Shown here: positions 5,948 through 11,904 of the stretch, piece by piece
Layout: every line of letters begins with the position of its first letter
How positions within the stretch are numbered: position 1 is the stretch's first letter
Assembly (NCBI GenBank): GCA_029239575.1
Contig: JARBUP010000066.1
Location: 1 to 11,904, forward strand
Direction of reading: 5' to 3'
DNA: 11,904 nucleotides
DNA from: Bacillota bacterium
GTDB lineage: Bacteria > Bacillota > Clostridia > Tissierellales > Sedimentibacteraceae
The notes under the pieces: model-generated
Seen by the model: the letters and a program-made list of their open reading frames with translations, nothing else
Told to the model about the DNA's origin: nothing
The model's database searches: none
Made by a program: the position numbers and the translations under genes

Positions 5948-6427
5948 TTATTTATGGTATGCTTCACCTGAATTTATTTTAAAAGCTCTGTATATTTGTT
6001 CTAATAAAATAACTTTAAAAAGTTGGTGGGGGAATGTCATTTTAGAAAATGAAAGCTTAAAATCTGCTCTTTTTAAAACATCATCACTTAGGCCGTTACT
6101 TCCACCAATAACAAAAGTTAAATCTGAATTTCCTTTTATGCCTAAATCATTTATTTTATTAGCTAATGATTCAGAACTTAATTGCTCTCCATTTAAATCG
6201 AGAATAAATACAAAAGAGTTTTGTTTTATTTTATTTAATATTTTAATTCCTTCTTTTATTTTAACTTGCTCGATTTCTGATTGAGAAAAATTTTCATCAG
6301 CTCTTTCGTCCTGTATTATTTCTTCAGAAAGTTTACAAAACTTTGATAATCTTTTTGTATATTCCTTTATAGCATCTATAAAAAAACGCTCTTTAATTTT
6401 TCCAACTGATATTACTGTAATTTTCAT
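5948..6427 (-). CDS. rlmH: 23S rRNA pseudouridine(1915) N3-methyltransferase RlmH
   Basis: The 159-residue SPOUT-class methyltransferase has the family length. It shows the N-terminal MKITVISVGKIKE, the SAM-binding trefoil-knot loop FVIGGSNGLSDDV (105-117) and the C-terminal FPHQLFKVILLEQIYRAFKI...YHK, which is diagnostic of RlmH. It methylates pseudouridine 1915 in helix 69 of 23S rRNA, late in 70S assembly. AAGGA lies 8 bases before the ATG. It is divergent from the CobS-like gene and separate from the AOR operon. No oddities are visible. Confidence 0.97.
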   Translation of the reverse strand: MKITVISVGKIKERFFIDAIKEYTKRLSKFCKLSEEIIQDERADENFSQSEIEQVKIKEGIKILNKIKQNSFVFILDLNGEQLSSESLANKINDLGIKGNSDLTFVIGGSNGLSDDVLKRADFKLSFSKMTFPHQLFKVILLEQIYRAFKINSGEAYHK

Positions 6428-6457
6428 TGTACTCGTCCTTATTATTTTTTTAGCTTC

Positions 6458-6486
6458 ATTATATAATATATTTAAATAATATTAAA
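6458..6486 (-). promoter_or_regulatory. Promoter of rlmH
   Basis: On the minus strand TTTAAT (6481-6486), a 17-base spacer and TATAAT (6458-6463). The -35 match is poor, but the -10 is perfect and about 30 bases from the start codon. Confidence 0.5.
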
Positions 6487-6512
6487 GTATATTTAAAATT
6501 GTAAAATTAATA

Positions 6513-6541
6513 TTTAAATATTTTTTTAAGTATGGTATAAT
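6513..6541 (+). promoter_or_regulatory. Promoter of the CobS-like gene
   Basis: An extended -10, TGGTATAAT (hexamer 6536-6541), with a weak -35 TTAAAT (6513-6518) at 17-base spacing. The start codon follows 27 bases later. The region between this gene and rlmH holds only the two divergent promoters. Confidence 0.55.
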
Positions 6542-6568
6542 GGAAAAAATACACAGGGGCGATACTAT

Positions 6569-7270
6569 ATGTTTGACTTAAGAAGTTTTGTAATTGGCAT
6601 TGTTTTAATGCTGAGAAAGTTTACAATAATAGATATTACCATTTACGCGGACACAACTGAAGAGGATTACAAAAATGGAATAATTATTTTGCCAATAGTA
6701 GGACTTGCCATTGGTTTTTTTGCGTGTTTAATTTCTTCACTTAAATTGTTTTACGACAGCTTTTTTGTGAGCACAATTATTTTGACATATTACTGCATTA
6801 TAACTAAAACTGTTAATTTAAAAGATACATATAGAACTTTAAATTATATTATTAAACCCCAAAATCAATCAGAACAGATATCAGGTATTATTGGAATAAT
6901 AATAATTTGCTTATTTTATTTTTCTGTTTTTTCATTAGTAAACAGTGCAGCTCTTTTAATGATGCCTGTTGCAGGATATAGTGGTTTGATTATTTTAAGT
7001 ACTTTATTTAATAGAAATAAAGAAAAAACAAGTGTTATTAAGTTTTGTGGCAAGTACCACAAAATATTTGCATTTATAATTTCATTTTCAGTTGCTATAT
7101 TTAATTATAAATTAGTTATACCACTTGCACTTACATATATGATATCAGGTTTTGTAATTAGTATAATAGATAAAAAAATAAAGTTGCTTCCTAATTCTAT
7201 TGAAGGTTTTATAATAGAAATAATTCAAATAATATTTTTACTTATTACATATTTGTTTAAAATTATTTAA
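6569..7270 (+). CDS. CobS-like (adenosylcobinamide-GDP ribazoletransferase family) integral membrane protein, degenerate
   Basis: The 233-residue, Ile/Phe-rich protein has about six or seven membrane segments (about 37-59, 63-79, 104-123, 127-147, 164-180, 182-200, 211-230). Its order of motifs follows CobS: ILPIVGLAIGFF (40-51) for the FxPLVGLxIG segment, SEQISGIIGII (101-111) for DSRIGTFGV, SAALLMMPVAGY (126-137) for the LAPVxGR segment, and NSIEGFIIEIIQIIFLL (209-225) for the C-terminal TGDxxGAxxExxE segment. However, the metal/substrate motif LHLDGLADTADG is replaced by VNLKDTYRTLNYI (82-94), and the GD and R residues of the other motifs are also lost. No other cobalamin gene is nearby. 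AGGGG lies 9 bases before the ATG. It is probably a non-catalytic or repurposed relative; an unrelated membrane protein remains possible. Confidence 0.55.
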   Translation: MFDLRSFVIGIVLMLRKFTIIDITIYADTTEEDYKNGIIILPIVGLAIGFFACLISSLKLFYDSFFVSTIILTYYCIITKTVNLKDTYRTLNYIIKPQNQSEQISGIIGIIIICLFYFSVFSLVNSAALLMMPVAGYSGLIILSTLFNRNKEKTSVIKFCGKYHKIFAFIISFSVAIFNYKLVIPLALTYMISGFVISIIDKKIKLLPNSIEGFIIEIIQIIFLLITYLFKII

Positions 7271-7275
7271 AAATA

Positions 7276-7303
7276 AGATCCTTCGCTACCGCTCAGGATG
7301 ACA
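7276..7303 (+). repeat. Dispersed-type inverted repeat (ATCCTTCGC...CAGGATGACA)
   Basis: A GC-richer island six bases after the CobS-like stop in otherwise AT-rich DNA. ATCCT (7278-7282) and AGGAT (7295-7299) pair around 12 bases. The phrase GTCATCCTGAGCG...GCGAAGGAT (reverse strand) is known to me as a recurring intergenic element in many bacterial genomes. It may serve as the weak 3' end of the gene; a T-rich stretch follows at about 7311-7318. Confidence 0.5.
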
Positions 7304-7345
7304 ATTTGAATTTTTTCTGTATGCATTATTAAAGATTATAATTTT

Positions 7346-7374
7346 TTGACAAATAAAATTGAATGTAGTATAAT
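7346..7374 (+). promoter_or_regulatory. Consensus sigma-A promoter of trpS
   Basis: TTGACA (7346-7351), a 17-base spacer and TATAAT (7369-7374): a perfect consensus promoter. Transcription should begin near 7381, giving a leader of about 260 bases that carries the T-box. Confidence 0.95.
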
Positions 7375-7380
7375 TTCAAA

Positions 7381-7595
7381 TGACTATGATTAAGAGTAGT
7401 AATTAGCAAGAAAGTTATAGAGAGCTGATGATGGTGGAAATTCAGTGCGGAAAAGCTAATGAATGGACTTATGAGTTTCTGGCTGAATTTAAGTAAGTTA
7501 AGACGTTGTGTGCGTTAAACATAAAGAGCCGTTATGGAATTAAGGTGGTACCGCGGGTTTTCTCGTCCTTTGTAGGAGAAAACTTGCTTTTTTTT
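7381..7595 (+). ncRNA. T-box riboswitch, tryptophan specifier (UGG)
   Basis: The T-box sequence AAGGTGGTACCGCGG (7542-7556) is an exact family match and forms the antiterminator bulge that reads the free CCA end of uncharged tRNA. Stem I is seen from GAGAGCTGATGATGG to CTGGCTGAA. Its specifier position in TGAATGGACT (7461-7469) gives UGG at 7464-7466, the Trp codon, in agreement with the downstream gene. Uncharged tRNA-Trp should stabilise the antiterminator and allow trpS expression. Confidence 0.95.
7553..7595 (+). terminator. T-box terminator hairpin
   Basis: GCGGGTTTTCTC (7553-7564) pairs with GAGAAAACTTGC (7576-7587), 12 pairs with two G-U. Eight T residues follow (7588-7595). The 5' arm overlaps the last bases of the T-box, so antiterminator and terminator exclude each other. 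Confidence 0.93.
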
Positions 7596-7643
7596 GCGTT
7601 GCTACATGTGTTTATAAATTAGAATATTTACAAGGAGAAAAAA

Positions 7644-8642
7644 ATGGAAAATAAAAAAGTTATTTTTAGCGGAATGCAACCTTCTGGTTCATTAACACTT
7701 GGAAATTATTTAGGAGCTTTAAAAAACTGGGTAAATTTACAAAGTGAATATGATTGTTATTATTGTGTAGTTGATATGCATGCTATAACAGTGCCAAAAG
7801 AACCAAAGGATTTAAGAAAAAATACTCTTGAAGTTTTAGCAAATTACATAGCTGCAGGTATAGATCCTGAACAAGTAACTCTATTTATTCAGTCCCACGT
7901 TCCTGCTCATGCAGAACTTGGATGGATATTAAATTGTTTTTCTTATTACGGAGAACTAAGCCGTATGACACAATTTAAAGATAAATCTAAAAAACAGGAT
8001 TCAAATGCTATAACAGCAGGTTTGTTTACATATCCTGTATTAATGGTTGCGGATATCTTGTTATATCAAGCTGATTTAGTACCTGTGGGAGAAGATCAAA
8101 GACAACATCTTGAACTTTCAAGGGATATAGCTGCAAGATTTAATAACCGTTTTTCAGAAACATTTAAAATCCCAGATCCATTTATAACTAAAGATGGTGC
8201 TAAAATTATGAGTCTTCAAGACCCAACAAGCAAAATGTCAAAATCAGATGCTAATGAAAATTCATTTATTTTACTTAAGGATGATGTGGATTCAATTAGA
8301 AGAAAATTTAAAAGAGCAGTAACGGATTCAATAGGAATAGTTGCTTATAATGATGAACAACAAGGTGTTAAAAACCTAATTAATATACATTCTAAAATAT
8401 CAGGTAAATCTATAGAAGAAATAGTTACAACATACGAAGGAAAAGGCTATGCACAGTTTAAAGATGATGTAGCAGAAGTTGTTGTAAATGAACTTAAACC
8501 AATTCAAGAAAAAGTAGATTATTTATTAAAGAATAAAGATTATTTAGAAAAAATTTATATTGCTGGCGCGGAAAAAGCTGAATATGCTGCAAGAAAAACT
8601 TTAAGAAAAGTTCAGAAAAAAGTTGGATTTATTCCAAGATAA
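7644..8642 (+). CDS. trpS: Tryptophan--tRNA ligase
   Basis: The 332-residue class I synthetase has the usual length of bacterial TrpRS. The HIGH-type signature is TLGN (18-21, in SGSLTLGNYLGAL) and the KMSKS loop is exact at 197-201 (TSKMSKSD). VGEDQRQHLELSRDIAARFN (148-167) is the tryptophanyl-specific stretch. It charges tRNA-Trp with tryptophan in the cytoplasm. AAGGAG lies 6 bases before the ATG. Expression is controlled by the tRNA-Trp T-box directly upstream. The amidohydrolase gene follows after 51 bases with no clear terminator, so read-through is possible. Confidence 0.98.
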   Translation: MENKKVIFSGMQPSGSLTLGNYLGALKNWVNLQSEYDCYYCVVDMHAITVPKEPKDLRKNTLEVLANYIAAGIDPEQVTLFIQSHVPAHAELGWILNCFSYYGELSRMTQFKDKSKKQDSNAITAGLFTYPVLMVADILLYQADLVPVGEDQRQHLELSRDIAARFNNRFSETFKIPDPFITKDGAKIMSLQDPTSKMSKSDANENSFILLKDDVDSIRRKFKRAVTDSIGIVAYNDEQQGVKNLINIHSKISGKSIEEIVTTYEGKGYAQFKDDVAEVVVNELKPIQEKVDYLLKNKDYLEKIYIAGAEKAEYAARKTLRKVQKKVGFIPR

Positions 8643-8693
8643 GCTAATATAATAATATTATAATAACATTTAGAAATTCTTATCGGAGGAAAA

Positions 8694-9869
8694 ATGATAC
8701 TTATTAAAAATGGATATATAAAAACAATGGCTGGTGATGATATAATAAACGGCCAGATTTTTATTGAAAATGGAAAAATAAAGCAAGTTGGTTTAAATTT
8801 AAATGTACCTGAAACTGTAGAAGTAATAGATGCAAAAGGATATTTAATTACACCTGGATTAGTTGAAGGACACTGCCATTTAGGATTGTGGGAAGAAGGT
8901 ATTGGCTTTGAAGGTGAAGATGGAAATGAAGATGTTGAACCTATAACACCTCAATTAAGAGCAATAGATGGAATTAATCCTTTGGACATGGGATTTAAAG
9001 ATGCTTTAGAAGGAGGAGTTACAACTGCTGTTGTTGGACCTGGAAGTGCCAATGTAATTGGTGGACAATTTCTTGCCATAAAAACTTATGGAAAAAGAAT
9101 TGATGACATGGTAATTAAAGATCCTGTTGCAATGAAAATTGCTTTTGGTGAAAATCCAAAAAGAGTTTACTCCGAACAACATAAATCACCCGTAACAAGG
9201 ATGGCTATAGCAGCCATGCTTCGAGAAGTGTTTTATGAAGCAAAGCAATATAAGGAAGATTTAGATGCTTCTGTTGAAGATGAAGACAGAAAACCAGATT
9301 TTGATTTAAAATTACATGCACTTCTTCCTTTAATGAGAAAAGAGATACCTTTAAAAGCTCATGTTCACAGAACTGATGATATATTTACAGCTTTAAGGAT
9401 AGCAAAAGAATTTGATTTAAATATTACATTGGACCACTGCACAGAAGGACATTTGATTGCTGAAGAACTTGCTAAAGAAGGTAAACATGCACTTGTAGGT
9501 CCTACTCTTGGTTCACGCTCGAAATATGAATTAAAAAATAAAACATTTGATACACCTAAAATATTAGTTGATGCAGGTATAAAAATAGGAATAATAACGG
9601 ATTCAGATGTAATACCTATTCAACATTTATCTTTGTGTGCAGGATTGGCTGTTAAAGCAGGACTTTCTGAAGTAGATGCATGGAAAGCTATAACTATAAA
9701 CCCAGCAGAAATAAATGGTATAGGGGATAGAGTAGGAAGCATTGAAGTAGGAAAAGATGCTGACATAGCTATATTTAAAGGTAATCCTATGTTCGATTTA
9801 GCTTTTGAAACAGCAATGACAATTATAGATGGTAAAGTAGTTTATAAAAATGAAAAAGTTGATATTTAA
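8694..9869 (+). CDS. Amidohydrolase, imidazolonepropionase/dihydroorotase-like, substrate unknown
   Basis: The 391-residue metal-dependent hydrolase has an N-terminal beta-sandwich part (1-52) and a TIM barrel. The metal ligands are those of the amidohydrolase superfamily: HCH (H60, H62) after LITPGLVEGH, H223/H225 (KAHVHR), H248 (LDHC) and D303 (TDSD). GVTTAVVGPGSANVIGGQ (108-125) and the C-terminal VGSIEVGKDADIAIFKGNP (347-365) are typical of cytosolic cyclic-amidase-like members. The protein has no signal peptide. GGAGGA lies just before the ATG. The gene may be read from the trpS promoter; a strong terminator follows. The superfamily is certain, but the substrate cannot be told from motifs. 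Confidence 0.93.
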   Translation: MILIKNGYIKTMAGDDIINGQIFIENGKIKQVGLNLNVPETVEVIDAKGYLITPGLVEGHCHLGLWEEGIGFEGEDGNEDVEPITPQLRAIDGINPLDMGFKDALEGGVTTAVVGPGSANVIGGQFLAIKTYGKRIDDMVIKDPVAMKIAFGENPKRVYSEQHKSPVTRMAIAAMLREVFYEAKQYKEDLDASVEDEDRKPDFDLKLHALLPLMRKEIPLKAHVHRTDDIFTALRIAKEFDLNITLDHCTEGHLIAEELAKEGKHALVGPTLGSRSKYELKNKTFDTPKILVDAGIKIGIITDSDVIPIQHLSLCAGLAVKAGLSEVDAWKAITINPAEINGIGDRVGSIEVGKDADIAIFKGNPMFDLAFETAMTIIDGKVVYKNEKVDI

Positions 9870-9877
9870 TTAAGAAC

Positions 9878-9915
9878 AAAATGCATTGAATGTTAAAATA
9901 TTCAATGCATTTTTA
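9878..9915 (+). terminator. Intrinsic terminator after the amidohydrolase gene
   Basis: AAAATGCATTGAAT (9878-9891) pairs perfectly with ATTCAATGCATTTT (9900-9913), 14 bp with an 8-base loop, followed by more T residues. It starts 9 bases after the stop codon and ends the trpS-amidohydrolase unit. The arms are nearly symmetric, so it could work in both directions. Confidence 0.9.
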
Positions 9916-10097
9916 TTATAGAGCTTTATCGAACTTAAAACTAATTACAATTTTAATAATTACCATAATTTTTATAAAAATTCAAATATTTTAATAGAAT
10001 AATTAAATTAAAAGATGTGAACATAACTTTAAATATATAATTTATTAAAAATATTTAAAATATTTTGTAGAATAACGATATCATTAATAAAAATAAC
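9916..10097. other. AT-rich intergenic spacer
   Basis: Nothing recognisable is present apart from A/T runs: no open frame with a ribosome binding site, no RNA signature and no GC-rich stem. Confidence 0.6.
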
Positions 10098-10126
10098 TTG
10101 CAAAAAGTATAAAAAAAGAATATTAT
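10098..10126 (+). promoter_or_regulatory. Promoter of typA
   Basis: TTGCAA (10098-10103), a 17-base spacer and TATTAT (10121-10126), 30 bases before the typA start codon. This leaves a short leader with the ribosome binding site AAGGAAGG. Confidence 0.65.
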
Positions 10127-10156
10127 AACATGTGGATTAATAAAAGGAAGGTATAT

Positions 10157-11904
10157 ATGAAGAAAAAAATAATAAATATTGCAGTAATAGCTCACGTAGA
10201 TGCTGGAAAATCGACATTAGTTGATGCATTCTTACAACAAAGTAAAGTTTTTAGAGAAAATCAAGAAGTAGTTGATTGCGTAATGGATTCAAATGACATA
10301 GAACGTGAAAGAGGAATTACAATTTATTCAAAAAACTGTTCTGTTATGCACGACGACATAAAAATAAACATTGTAGATACACCAGGCCATGCTGACTTCT
10401 CTTCAGAAGTTGAACGTATAATGAAAACCGTTGATACAGTTATATTGTTAGTGGACTCAGTTGAAGGTCCTATGCCTCAAACTCGTTTTGTATTGCAAAA
10501 ATCTCTTGAAATAGGATTAAGACCAATACTACTAATAAACAAAATAGATAAGAAAAACCATAGAGCAGAAGAAGTTGTAGATATGGTATTTGATTTATTT
10601 GTTGAGTTAAACGCAAATGATGAACAATTAGATTTCCCTATACTTTATGGGGTAGCTAAAGAAGGCGTTGTTCAATATGAATTGGATCAGCCAAGTGAAA
10701 ACATAGACCCATTATTTGAAACAATAATTAAACATGTGGCACCATATCCTGATAAAGATACAGATGATTTACAAATGCAAGTTTCATCTCTTGGATATGA
10801 TGAATATATAGGAAGACTTGGAATCGGTAGAGTAACTGCTGGTTCAATTAAAGTAGGTCAAACTGTTGCTGTAGCAAAACATGATGGTTCAGTTGAAAGA
10901 CAGAAAATTGTAAATATATTTGTTTATGAAGGATTAGTAAGAACTCCAGTAACTGAAGCATATAGCGGTGATATAATAGTTGTATCAGGTATTCCTAATA
11001 TTTCAATAGGAGATACTATATGTAATGAAGGTAAAGTTATTCCTATGGAAACAATTAAAATAGAAGAACCTACATTATCTATGAACTTTTTAATCAATAC
11101 ATCACCATTTGTAGGTTTATCAGGAAAATATGTAACTACAAGACATTTAAAAGCAAGACTTGAAAAAGAACTTGAAGTAAATGTTGGTTTAAGAGTTGAA
11201 ATATTAGAAGGTGCTTTAGATGGTTATAAGGTTTCAGGAAGAGGAGAACTTCACTTATCAATACTACTTGAAAATATGAGAAGAGAAGGATATGAAGTTG
11301 CCGTTTCTAAACCAGAAGTAATTCTTCACAAAGAAGATGGCGTAGTTAAAGAACCGATAGAAAAAGTTATAGTAAATTGTCCAGAACAATATTCAGGTTC
11401 TGTTATTTCGAAACTTAACTTAAGAAAAGGTATGTTACAAGCAATGTCTCCTGATGGAAATTATGTAAAAATTGAATACATGGTACCTACTCGTGGACTT
11501 CTTGGTTACAGAACTGAACTTATAAATGATACAAGAGGTGAAGGAACTATCGTAAGAAGCTTTGACCACTATGACAAATATAAGGGTGAAATACCTCAAA
11601 GAACAAATGGTGCTTTAATTGCTAGCGAACAAGGCGAAGCTGTAGCTTATTCTTTAAACAACCTTGAAAGCAGAGGAACATTATTTATAAGCCCTGGTGA
11701 AGCAGTTTATGAAGGCATGATAATAGGTATGAATGCTCGTAATGAAGATATGGTAGTTAATGCTACTAAAGCTAAAAAACAATCTAATACAAGATCTTCA
11801 GGTGCTGATGATGCTATTAAATTATCGCCACCAAAAGTAATGACATTAGAAACAGCTTTAGAATTTATTAATGATGATGAATTAGTTGAAGTAACACCGG
11901 ACAA
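10157..11904 (+). CDS. typA: Ribosome-associated translational GTPase TypA/BipA, 3' end outside window
   Basis: The frame is open for 582 codons plus two bases to the right edge. Family length is about 605-615, so only about 25-30 residues are missing. GTPase motifs: G1 AHVDAGKST (12-20), G2 RGIT (52-55), G3 DTPGHADF (74-81, with the catalytic H78) and G4 NKID (128-131). MDSNDIERERGIT and the BipA-specific C-terminal domain (PTRGLLGYRTEL, then DDAIKLSPPKVMTLETALEFINDDELVEVTP) distinguish it from EF-G, LepA and TetM. It binds the 70S ribosome and supports 50S assembly and growth under stress or cold. G1 reads HVDAGKS, as in EF-G or TetM, instead of the HVDHGKT usual for BipA. AGGAAGG lies 6 bases before the ATG. 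Confidence 0.96.
   Translation, partial: MKKKIINIAVIAHVDAGKSTLVDAFLQQSKVFRENQEVVDCVMDSNDIERERGITIYSKNCSVMHDDIKINIVDTPGHADFSSEVERIMKTVDTVILLVDSVEGPMPQTRFVLQKSLEIGLRPILLINKIDKKNHRAEEVVDMVFDLFVELNANDEQLDFPILYGVAKEGVVQYELDQPSENIDPLFETIIKHVAPYPDKDTDDLQMQVSSLGYDEYIGRLGIGRVTAGSIKVGQTVAVAKHDGSVERQKIVNIFVYEGLVRTPVTEAYSGDIIVVSGIPNISIGDTICNEGKVIPMETIKIEEPTLSMNFLINTSPFVGLSGKYVTTRHLKARLEKELEVNVGLRVEILEGALDGYKVSGRGELHLSILLENMRREGYEVAVSKPEVILHKEDGVVKEPIEKVIVNCPEQYSGSVISKLNLRKGMLQAMSPDGNYVKIEYMVPTRGLLGYRTELINDTRGEGTIVRSFDHYDKYKGEIPQRTNGALIASEQGEAVAYSLNNLESRGTLFISPGEAVYEGMIIGMNARNEDMVVNATKAKKQSNTRSSGADDAIKLSPPKVMTLETALEFINDDELVEVTPD

Noticed and set aside
11707..11904. Minus-strand frame at the right edge
   Set aside because: Antisense shadow of typA; low-complexity product and only a TTG start.
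1..11904. CRISPR arrays, transposases, phage or defence genes
   Set aside because: No spaced repeats, transposase or integrase motifs seen; the window is metabolic and housekeeping in character.

Overview
The window is AT-rich DNA from a low-GC Gram-positive anaerobe of the Clostridia/Tissierellia type. This rests on strong AGGAGG-type ribosome binding sites, a T-box leader on trpS, A/T-ending codons, and a tungsten/molybdenum aldehyde oxidoreductase linked to NADH- and ferredoxin-type modules. The genus is not certain.

Left half (1-5830, minus strand): a redox operon. Read in the direction of transcription it runs: promoter and dyad-rich leader (5668-5830); moaD, a ThiS/MoaD sulfur-carrier protein; a structured leader that looks like a Moco/Tuco (molybdenum/tungsten cofactor) riboswitch ending in a strong intrinsic terminator (5321-5440); a 16-cysteine polyferredoxin; an aldehyde:ferredoxin oxidoreductase (AOR) catalytic subunit; a stem-loop; a NuoE-like subunit; a NuoF-like flavoprotein with extra ferredoxin domains; and a NuoG/HydA-like 2Fe-2S/4Fe-4S subunit that runs off the left edge. 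The coding regions after the terminator overlap or nearly touch, except for the gap holding the stem-loop. The inferred complex oxidises an aldehyde at a pterin-bound tungsten (or Mo) site, passes electrons through the polyferredoxin to a NuoEFG-like module, and delivers them to NAD(P) and possibly also ferredoxin (electron bifurcation). The putative riboswitch would let the cell make this enzyme only when its pterin cofactor is available.

Middle (5948-7270): rlmH (23S rRNA methyltransferase, minus strand) and, divergent from it, a multi-pass membrane protein that looks like a degenerate CobS cobalamin synthase without its aspartate-rich motif. A short dispersed-type inverted repeat follows.

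Right half (7346-11904, plus strand): a textbook sigma-A promoter and T-box riboswitch with a UGG (Trp) specifier lead into trpS. Next come an imidazolonepropionase-like amidohydrolase of unknown substrate and a strong terminator. An AT-rich gap with a promoter precedes typA/bipA, a ribosome-associated GTPase gene open at the right edge and missing only its last few dozen codons.

Most interesting: the riboswitch-terminator inside the tungstoenzyme operon, the probable bifurcating AOR complex, the paired AAGAC-N4-GTCTT dyads in the promoter region, and the CobS-like pseudoenzyme.
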